From Adineta ricciae (lineage: Eukaryota > Rotifera > Eurotatoria > Adinetida > Adinetidae): DNA of 64,000 bases. Positions 13,215 to 22,300 of this stretch are shown piece after piece (the stretch's first letter is position 1; every line of letters starts with the position of its first letter). The notes below the pieces were generated by a model. It made no database searches, had not been told where the DNA came from, and saw nothing but the letters and a program-made list of their open reading frames with translations. A program made the translations under genes and the position numbers. The stretch is taken from the NCBI GenBank assembly GCA_905250025.1, contig CAJNOJ010000349.1, forward strand, positions 1-64,000, written 5' to 3'.

Positions 13215-15236
13215 TTACTCACGAGTTTCCACCGCCATGATTAAAGAGTTATCCTCTGTGATGTTCAACCCAGTAGTGTTTTTTAAGCGTTTACCACGAG
13301 GTGCCTTTGTCTGAGGATTAACTCTTTCCAATTGTTTTGATCGTTCTGCAAATAAGGTGTTCATAACTTGACGAACAGCAAGAATTGGACTTGAAGGAGC
13401 AGAATTAGTATTGTCTAAATTTCAGATTAACGTTTCACTTGTCAAAAGGTATGAGAATTTACTTTGTTCAGCAGACAGTCGAGGAACTTTACGAGCAGTT
13501 CGAGGATTTGCAGAAGCTTTTCTTTTTTGTGTTGACTGATCAATTGTTAAATCCAAAGGAGATGACTGAAGAGTGACATACGAATAGGAGTCGGATAAAG
13601 ATAGTGGCATATCTGCTTCGTCGACACATGTTGGTTGTATAGGGGTTATTTGACTAAACATTTGTGAAAGAGAAGATGGCTGTGGTGGAGAAGCATTCGA
13701 AGAATTGCTGAATCGTGTGTTGCGAACACCGAGTGACGACGAACTAGTAGGATCACTTGATGTTGTGCTGCTAGGCGGAGTTGATGACACAGAGGTTGGC
13801 GAACGCGGCTGAAGGATGTTCACTGGAAGAGGCTGAGTACTTGATGTGACAGATGATGCTATATTAGCGTTGAGAGCAATTTTGTTACGCATAACGTTTT
13901 GATCAAACGGCCAAATACCTACAGAAATATTAGACTATGCATTTTAAGAGCATGAAATGTTACTTTAACTTACCAGAACGTGCAAATGAAGAGACTATTC
14001 GAGCAGATGAGAATGCCGCTTTGTCGATGAAAAGTTTCTTCATTAGCCCGGGAAAATCGCTGTTTTTTATCTTTTTGTTTCCGTTTTTCAAATGATTTGA
14101 AACTATTTGCGACCAATCTTGTTTCACAGAATTGAAAACAACTACGTCGAGAGGTTGTAGTGCGTGCGTTGAATGACTGGGCAGCATCAAACATATGATC
14201 TTGTGAGTTCTTAGTAAATGTAAAATTTTCAAACTAATGTGAGACGCGTGTCCATCGATGACCAAAAGAAGAGGCCTATTCAGATGCGCTGTTGATGGTA
14301 TGAAAACATTTTCTAGCCAGAACTCATACGTATGGGTGTTGATCCATCCCTGCAATAAAAAGACTACTGTCAATCCGCTACGAAACTGAGTTGTCAAGAA
14401 AATCGTTTCGGCATATCTTTAGAAACATCTGTCTTTTCGTGCAAACTATGGCGGACTGATCCATTTCAACTTACTTTTTGTGTTACACCATACTGAGTAC
14501 CAGGCGGTCCACCTTTACACCATGTGTCCATCAGATTCTTTCCTGAGTAAAGAATAAATGGTGGTAATACTTTTCCATCGGCACTAGTACAAACAAGAGC
14601 TGTTCTGTATTCTTTTCCGTTTCCACCATTTGCTTCAAAGACGTGTCGACAACTGGAGTTTACAATAACCCATTTTCCTAGAAACAAAAAACAGTTCAAA
14701 TCTTGAATAAGCGAGGATGGAATACCTTTTGACTTGCCCGAGAAGCCTGTTTCATCCGCGTTAAAGATTTGACTTGGCTTGTCAAATAAACTATGTTTAG
14801 TCATAACAGCTTGAAGTGTATTAAACCATCCACGCCGGGTTTCTTCCGTAAACGACTCCGCACGAACCCGTTCCAGCTTTTCCTGCTTCATCCACTTGAT
14901 GTCGTCGACGTGTCGCTTAACAAGAGATCTAATCCATTTCACTCCTGGTTTCACACTAATGTTTAATGAAGTGAAATAATCAACAGCGAGTTCAATCGCA
15001 GTATCTTTAGCAACGTCAAAACCATAATCCGGTAGAAGTTTTAATAATGAAACGAAATGCGCTTCTTGTTCATCTGTTAGATATGAAGGACGGCCACGAC
15101 GCACATTGAGACCAGGGAGACGACGATGTTGTCGGATAGTGCTTGCAGGTACATGAAATTCATTGGACGCAGTTTTCGAGTCGAGATTGCTTAAAACAGC
15201 GTCACGAAGAGATTGGCGTGGATAATTTGTTGACAT
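13215..15236 (-). CDS. pogo/Tigger-like DDE transposase (5 exons, 581 aa)
   Basis: The exons 14726-15236, 14475-14677, 13974-14349, 13463-13918 and 13215-13414 join in frame (582 codons with stop) through GT-AG introns of 48, 125, 55 and 48 nt. The N-terminus carries a psq-type helix-turn-helix (residues about 8-45, TIRQHRRLPGLNVRRGRP). A CENP-B-like DNA-binding region follows at about 55-125. The DDE_1 catalytic domain shows FNADETGF (D161), LLVIDGHASH and LPSHSTHALQPLD. After SGIWPFDQNVM comes a Ser/Pro-rich tail, as in Tigger and jerky-type transposases. An open frame below the stop (12996-13184) encodes an AT-hook, KRRGRPPKN. A GTGAGT donor at the last codons hints at alternative splicing into it, but I found no in-phase acceptor. 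All catalytic residues are present, so the element may be autonomous. Confidence 0.88.
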
Positions 15237-15410
15237 GTTTACGAAGAATTAATTTGTAAAACGAGTACGAGAAACAAGCAGACACTCTCTATGATATGAT
15301 CACCGAATCTAATTTAACCATAAATGGCTCTATCAATTAGGCAGCGTCGGCTATTTATACTGCGTTTAGGGATACATAGACCTAGATCTACTCTTTGTTG
15401 GGCTGTCCAA

Positions 15411-15610
15411 TAGTCGAAGATAAACATAGACTAATCGTAATATGAACGAACAATTCGACATCCGACAGAGAGCAGAAAGAGCCATCCTTTGTTCGCCTTT
15501 TCAGTAGTCGAAAGTACAGACGGATAGTACCTAAATCGTTCAGTCCGAATTTCGATAGATAGACAAGGGTTTCTTCTTTCCTTCTCCTTCAATAGTCGAA
15601 AATACAGACG
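15411..15610. repeat. Three subterminal repeats of the Tigger-like element
   Basis: The word TAGTCGAA followed by a similar AxACAxACxxATAGTA block occurs at about 15411, 15505 and 15593, spaced 94 and 88 bp, between the transposase start and the right inverted repeat. Subterminal repeats of this type often bind transposase; that role is inferred. Confidence 0.5.
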
Positions 15611-15704
15611 AATAGTAACACGGTCTAACAGTTCTACTAAATCTGCAGTAGATAGCGCCATTCGGCATTTTTACCGTATACGCTTCTACACAAAAATTCA
15701 AGAG

Positions 15705-15917
15705 CCAGTTTCCACGTATTTTTGTATGAGTGATAGAATAAAGAACACGTCATTGCTGGTATGATGGAATTGAGTAATGCAACTTAATAACATCACGCAA
15801 AAATTGTGATTAAACCGCAAAAGCGATGATAAAGATTCCAAATAATCGAGAAGAAATACAGATAGATCGATAGAGCTCAAACAGACGAATCAGACTGTGT
15901 GAAATTAGATGAGAAAC
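15705..15917 (-). repeat. Right terminal inverted repeat of the Tigger-like element
   Basis: Inverted partner of 12452-12664. The outer edge reads GATGAGAAAC. Confidence 0.85.
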
Positions 15918-16259
15918 GTCATCGGTTTCATAGTGAAACTACGTTTTTTCAAGTACTCCTATGTATTTTTGCTGGAAAGATGGAATTCGGAACAGTGCAG
16001 AAAAGATGAAAATATCGAGTAGGTCTTCTTGTAACGGCCATTGTTCAGTGATATTTCGCTATTTTTCGCTGAAAAACACATCAACTGATAGAGAAATGTT
16101 TGCTCTATTCCGGAATCAAAAAATCAAGTCAAACCGACGAGCACAGCCTGAGATATGAAACAGTTTTTACAACGTTTCGAATTGATGATGCAATAACGAC
16201 CTGTCACTCTATTTAATGGAAATGTTTTTCTTCATTCTATTCATACTCAAACAATAACA
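15918..16259. other. Intergenic region upstream of the LRR gene
   Basis: No gene or repeat was recognised. The LRR gene starts at 16260 after an A-rich leader. Confidence 0.4.
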
Positions 16260-17144
16260 ATGATCTTTAATATCGCCCTTAGTTTGTTGCTGCTTGCTTC
16301 ATGGACACTCGCTGATCCATCGGGTAAAATAAATTATAAAATGTAATAGTTTTTAACAACATTATATTATATTTAGTGCCTGATCTTGATTGTTCATCAT
16401 TCACATCAGACAAAGATATCATTCGAACATTTCCATTTCGTGTACTGGTCAATCCACCACCATCTACATATCCTAGCTTCAGTAGTTATGCTGTAGTTAC
16501 TGATCAAGGTCAAGTCATAGAATTGAATTTTACGTCTATAAGCAATATTCCATTATCTGTGTTCTGTTTGAAAAGTTTACGATCGTTATCTATACAATAC
16601 GGAAGTAATTTAGTTATACCACCAGAAATTGCGCGTCTGTCCGGTACTCTGAAAGTATTTAATCTAATTGGTGTATCTCGTTTATTCACTCTCCCAACTG
16701 AATTATTTCAAGTTACTGGTCTACAAACTTTGACTATTTTCGGATGTGGTCTTGCGACTCTACCAGAAGAGATTGGACAATTGAAGTTTCTGAGGAACAT
16801 CGTATTAAATTCTAGTCAACTTCGATCATTACCGGCTAGCTTAGGCAAAATGCTGTCTCTTTATCGACTAGAAGTAGATAACAATGTTCTACTCACTTCG
16901 CTCAATGCTCTTAATGGAAATCGACAATTAAATTGGTTGAGTGCATCAGGTTGTGCTATTGATCAGCTACCAACAAATCTAACAAATTTACAATATATTA
17001 CAGCAGTGTCCGAATTCCGTGAATTACTAACTCATGAGGAATTCATGAATCCTATTTTTCTCCTACAATTACCTTTATTCATAGGATCTTTAACAACCTT
17101 ACTCTTAAACGCAATCAAGCTATTTAACAAATCTGCTAAATCCA

Positions 17145-17460
17145 AGGAACCCAAAGAACCCAAAGAATCCAAGGAATCCAAAGAATCCAAGGAACTCAAA
17201 GAATCCAAGGAACCCAAGGAATCCATGGAACCCAAAGAACCCAAAGAATCCAAGGAATCCAAGGAATCCAAAGAATCCAAGGAACTCAAAGAATCCAAGG
17301 AACCCAAGGAATCCATGGAACCCAAAGAACCCAAAGAATCCAAGGAATCCAAAGAATCCAAGGAACTCAAAGAATCCAAGGAACCCAAAGAACCCAAAGA
17401 ACCCAAGGAAGTCAAGGAACCCATAGAACCCAACGAAGTCAAGAAACCCAGGGAAGCATC
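17145..17460 (+). repeat. Minisatellite array 1 of the LRR-gene element
   Basis: Units of 9 and 18 bp (CCAAGGAAT/CCAAAGAAC type) encode Lys-Glu-Ser/Pro-Lys-Glu in the frame that reads in from the LRR gene. Its reverse complement recurs at 18183-18607. Confidence 0.85.
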
Positions 17461-17471
17461 TTGAGGGTGTG

Positions 17472-17705
17472 GCCTGAGGGTGTAGATTCCGATGGTGACG
17501 ATGAGTGTGACTGAGGGTGTGGGATGAGGGTGTAGAGCCCGATGATGACGATGAGTCTGACTGAGGGTGTGGGTGTGGGTGAGGGTGTAGAGCCTGATGA
17601 TGACGATGAGTCTGGGTGTGGGTGTGGGTGGGTGAGGGTGTGGGTGTGGGTGAGGGTGTGGAGCCTGATGATGACGATGAGTCTGACTGAGGGTGTGGTA
17701 TGAGG
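17472..17705 (+). repeat. GGGTGT-rich tandem repeat, telomere-like words
   Basis: About four degenerate units of 50-70 bp contain GATGATGACGATGAGTCTG followed by runs of TGAGGG and TGTGGG. TGTGGG is the reported bdelloid telomere repeat; here it is interspersed, so telomeric origin is only a suggestion. The G runs could form quadruplexes. Confidence 0.7.
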
Positions 17706-18182
17706 ATGAAATTATGAGCATATCGAAACTGTTCGTGGCTCGAAGGCCAACTGAATCATGTGGATAGCTCTAAAGGATCAATGCCTCGCAGGACATGAAT
17801 ATCGTTTACATGCTTATCAGCATATTGAAGTACGACGTCCGTAATAGCATTTTAAGACGGCATTCTAATTTTTCGATTCATAGGACACGCGATTTGTTCT
17901 TTGTAAGACAAACATTGAGAGTCGACAAGCACAAACAGTTTATCCGTAGACGTGTGATATTGGAAAAAAATATCGTGAGTGACAGTCATCTTGTCCCACC
18001 TTCGTGCAAAACGTATGAGTTTTTTTCTCACAGGCTCGTGAAACCTACTTCCCCGTCTGAATCTGCAGCATTCATTTGCTCATTCGAATTCTTTGAACTG
18101 TTTATAGGCAGAATTTCTCGCAGACGATAACCTTCGTTCTAATTTTTGAAACACTTGTCGTTCTGTCGTATTCACCCATCCC

Positions 18183-18607
18183 ATGCATCCCTTGGATTCT
18201 TTGAGTTCCTTGGGTTCCATGGATTTCTTGGATTCCTTGAGTTCCTTGGATTCTTTGGGTTCCTTGGATTCCATGGGTTCCATGGATTCCTTGAGTTCCT
18301 TGGATTCCATGGGTTCCATGGATTCCTTGAGTTCCTTGGGTTCCATGGATTCCTTGAGTTCCTTGGGTTCCATGGATTCCTTGAGTTCCTTGAGTTCCTT
18401 GGATTCCATGGGTTCCATGGATTCCTTGAGTTCCTTGGGTTCCATGGATTCCTTGAGTTCCATGGATTCCTTGAGTTCCATGGATTCCATGGATTCCTTG
18501 AGTTCCATGGATTCTTTGAGTTCCTTGGGTTCCTTGGATTCTTTGGGTTCCTTCACTTCCTTGGGTTCCTTCACTTCCTTGGGTTCCTTCACTTCCTTGG
18601 ATTCTTT
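18183..18607 (-). repeat. Minisatellite array 2, inverted relative to array 1
   Basis: TTGGATTCC/TTGAGTTCC units are the reverse complement of array 1. They give the element a long potential hairpin. Confidence 0.85.
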
Positions 18608-19014
18608 GCGATGATAATGCTATGTGTTTGCTGTTATTGCATATATTTGTTATATGAATTAGGATTCATGAATTCCTCATGAGTTAGTAATTCACGGAAT
18701 TTGGACAGGTCTCATATATTAACATGAATGGAAATCGTTTAACATCGCTGGATAGTCTCGGTTCAATAGCCAATTATGGCACTGCTTCAATGATATTTAG
18801 TAATAACAATATTACAAGCCTTCCTACGACCTTAACGAGCTCTTTTACTCTCGAGAATTTAGAATTAGCAAATAATCAGCTTGTTGAATTACCTATGTGG
18901 ATATACAATGTTCAAATTAAAACTATTAATCTTATCCAAAACAAATTCGATGAGAAAGAGAAAGATTGGATCGTTGGAATGTTTCGTCTTTCAAATGCAG
19001 CAGTTTATATTTGA

Positions 19015-19399
19015 TTTGTTATTCACTAACGAAGAATTTTTTGTTCTTGAATAAATTGACGATGACATGACACACAAAATTATAAACCCTAATAGAACAG
19101 AAAAAGTATTCGATTTCGATAGATTCGGTGTATAGTTTGGTAACAAATACACTTTCACTTGTGTTATTCAATGGATAGAGGAAAGCTTCACTTAGAGAGA
19201 ACTGATGGAAGTACGTCAACTTGTGGAAATGATTTCAAAGGAAGGAAACGCATATGGTATAGTGCGTCAGCATAGATTTATGATTCCGAAGATTGTTATC
19301 AGCAACTCTCAAAGAGAAACTGCTCTCTAACGTCATTTTGCTCATAAATGTGATATTTTTGTGGAATAGATCGTTCTACTAGTACAAAAAATCATTTTG
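19015..19399. other. Intergenic region between the LRR gene and the large receptor gene
   Basis: 385 bp with no recognisable gene. It would hold the 3' signals of the LRR gene and the promoter of the receptor. Confidence 0.4.
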
Positions 19400-22300
19400 A
19401 TGAAAGTTTTCTTGCTGTGTATTTTTATGCACGGATATGTTACATCGTATCAAATTAATCTTCAGTTGACAGAATGGACCAGTAGCACTGAAATCAATAC
19501 AGATCTACAACATGATTGTCTGTATATTTCAATGTCAAAAGGTCTTGAATTACCATCTACATTATTGAATATACGTGATACGCCACGTAATTTTCGTCAG
19601 AAAACCTCATTATGTGTGAGTGAATGGCCATTCTCATGGACTATGGAAGAAAATACACGAGATCAACAATTTACATTTTCTCATCTCTCTAAATTAAATG
19701 TCACCGGTCAACAATTATATCATTGGTCAGCATCTATAGATACAATTGAATCTTATCAATTCTATTTGAATCAATTATCAAGTTCTGCGAATATCTCTTT
19801 AGCAAACAGAATTTTCTATAATTGTACTACACCGTGGTTTGGATCACAATGTCAGTACTCGTTTCCATCTGAATTGAAAGGCGAATTTTCATCATTACAT
19901 GAATTTATTCATACAATTTATGCAGCAGTTGAATATAAACCAACTGAACTATCATACTATCAACATATACAGTGTGATCTTGGTTCAGAACTTTTATCTC
20001 TCGATTGGAACAACATATGTGATGGTTTCATTCAATGCATCGATGGAATAGATGAAGAATATTGTTGGCGAATAGAAGTAACTGAATGTAAAGACGATGA
20101 ATATCGTTGTCGAAATGGTCAATGTATACCAGTGATATTTTTCGATGATCATCCACTCGCTGCTGAATGTCTTGATCAATCGGATAGAAGAGCGGAAAAT
20201 GATAAGTATCTCAGCACACATCAATCATATACATTTCGTCGGCCCACGTTCATCAATGAAGAAACTATGGTATTCAATGATTTGAGTTATCGACGGCTAT
20301 ATTCTTTTTTACCTAATCGAAGATACTATCATATTCGCCGAATGATAACACATGAAACAAGTACAACATCAGATATCTGTTCTTCAGCTCTCTATTGTCA
20401 TCTTAATTTTTTTGGTTTTGATCAAATAGGATGCAGACTGCGATGTCCAATTCCTTTGGAAAATAAATGTCCTTGGCCGAAAATAATCAATGAATATTGT
20501 TTGTTATCAGATATGTTTTATGCTCCTTTCGCACCCATAGTATTTGGGCATATTTATTTAGCGTATTCCAAGCAATATCTTGTACAGCAAATAACATGGT
20601 CAAATACACCTGAATATATATGTTACAATGAGTCATTCTGCAATGGTTTCGATTCGAATCAAAATGCAATTCGATTCAACAAGACACTATGTCGTCGTGT
20701 TCAAGATGTTTTACCAAATGTCATCAAGAATGGAGATTCAATTGAAATGATTTCGGAATATATTCGTCAAATATCTATTCATCTTGCTAAATGTAATACA
20801 ATTTTACACGAAAATGTAACATTTTGTGACACTCGAATCATGTATCAATGCTTGAATTCTTCGAAATGTATAGCAAAAATCCGCATTTTTGATCGATATC
20901 GAGATTGTGATTATGGCGATGATGAAGACATAGAAAACAGTACTCTAATAGATCAAATATGTTTTACAGAAAAATCTTCAACACATTTTATATGTCCCAC
21001 TACAAAGAAATGTATTTCGAAAAAACTAATCAGAAATTCGATATGTGATTGCGGTTATTCAGATGCTGCGCATTTTATGTGTCCTGATGAGGATATTGGA
21101 GCTAAGCCCATTCAAGAAGTTATATTATTTCCAACAATATGCAATGGTTTTAACGATTTAACTCCTATAACCATAAATAGCAAAAATTATACGGATGAAA
21201 CAGAATGTGATCAATGGGTGTGTAACAATACATATACACGGTGTAATGGTTACTGGGATTGCAATGATGGAGCTGATGAAATTGATTGTTATCCATTATT
21301 ATCATACTTAAATTGTTCGGCTCATAGTTTCCTGTGCATCTCGCCCCGTTCACGCGACTTCGTGTGCCTTTCAATGGATCAAGGAAACGACGGTAAAATT
21401 GATTGTCTTGGTGCTACCGATGAACCACGATTGTGCCGATATGATACTCAAATCTACGACTACGGATTTTTTTGCAACAATCGCACTAATCTATCACCCG
21501 CTTGTATTCGGCGTGCAAATCTTTGTGAACAACCTATACGTGAACAATGCACAAACTATGAAATGAGAAAGTTCTGCCAAATCGATTTTGTGCATGATCT
21601 ATTCACCAGTAATCTATGTGATCGAGATGATACATCGTTTCTAAGTAAAACTGAGAAGAGAATGTGTTATCTTTTTAGATTTAGCCCCAAGCCTGAAATT
21701 ATTCATTTTTCGCTTGATCGATTCGAAGCAAATCATGAAGATAAAGGAAAAAATCAGACAATCATATCACCACCATCTCACAAAATTAACGACTCCGTAG
21801 TACTAAAATGTCACCACGGTATTCCTTTGAGAGTTACCCTAGACGTGAAGAAAGATTTATCGCATATGACATGTCTATGTCTCCCGAATTATTATGGAAA
21901 TAGACGTCAATATCAAAACCAACGCATCAGTTTAACTCTAAAGTTTCGAACTTTTTCTGATTCTTGGAACACACAATTTGCTCTTATCATTTCACTTATT
22001 GATGATAGTAACAAACGAATAATTCATGATTATGAACAATTAACATATTTTCCCATCCAACATTGTTTAACAACATTCGATATATATTTACTTTATTCTA
22101 CTCGACCAAAAAATGAATCAAAACAATACTTTATACATATTGATATTTACGAACGATTATCATTAAATTATCGAGGTAGTGTTCTTATAGATATACCATT
22201 TCTCTTTTTACCTGTTCAACGTATCGCCAGTTTATTAAATATTCCATATAAAAATTACGATATAGAAAATTGTTTCATGTCAGAATGTCAACATGGTGTA

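Larger units (their letters stand above)
12452..15917 (-). mobile_element. pogo/Tigger-type DNA transposon, apparently intact (3.47 kb)
   Basis: The unit is bounded by 213-bp inverted repeats (12452-12664 and 15705-15917). They differ at only about two positions by eye and start GTTTCTCATC. It encloses one multi-exon transposase on the minus strand with all visible catalytic acidic residues, and three short subterminal repeats near 15411, 15505 and 15593. Low divergence between the repeats suggests recent activity. I could not fix a TA target duplication, so the exact outer ends may be a few bases off. Long inverted repeats are unusual for Tigger elements, which typically have short ones. Confidence 0.8.
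17001..18713. mobile_element. hAT-like non-autonomous inverted-repeat element in the LRR gene
   Basis: It is flanked by 8-bp duplications (ATATATTA at 16993-17000 and 18714-18721), the size made by hAT transposases. Inverted repeats of 48 bp (17007-17054 and 18660-18707) have one mismatch; the outermost six bases differ. Inside are a minisatellite array (17145-17460), a GGGTGT-rich array (17472-17705), about 470 bp of unique DNA and an inverted second copy of the first array (18183-18607). I see no transposase, so mobilisation in trans is inferred. Confidence 0.8.
16260..19014 (+). pseudogene. Secreted leucine-rich-repeat protein gene interrupted by a transposon
   Basis: Exon 1 (16260-16323) encodes a signal peptide, MIFNIALSLLLLASWTLADP. 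A 53-nt intron (16324-16376) leads into exon 2. Exon 2 holds LRR units with the LxxLxxL pattern (for example LKSLRSLSIQY and LPEEIGQLKFLRNIVL) up to 17000. It resumes at 18722 with NMNGNRLTSLDSLGS and ends at 19014. Between them lies a 1,713-bp element flanked by the 8-bp direct repeat ATATATTA. Joining 17000 to 18722 gives a continuous frame of 981 nt (326 aa) and a regular LRR across the join, so the insertion is secondary. As it stands, translation reads into the element and stops at 17464 (383 aa), with a hydrophobic segment and a Lys/Glu/Ser/Pro tail supplied by the element. The native product is probably a secreted extracellular recognition protein; its ligand is unknown. Confidence 0.82.

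Noticed and set aside
17032..17721. Long minus-strand open frame of Ser-Leu-Gly-Asp and His-Pro repeats
   Set aside because: It is the complement of minisatellite arrays, which stay open in several frames by composition.
18080..18682. Three overlapping long open frames (Met-Glu-Ser-Lys, Gly-Phe-Leu-Glu and Ser-Ser-Leu-Asp repeats)
   Set aside because: All come from the same short tandem repeat and have no non-repeat domain.
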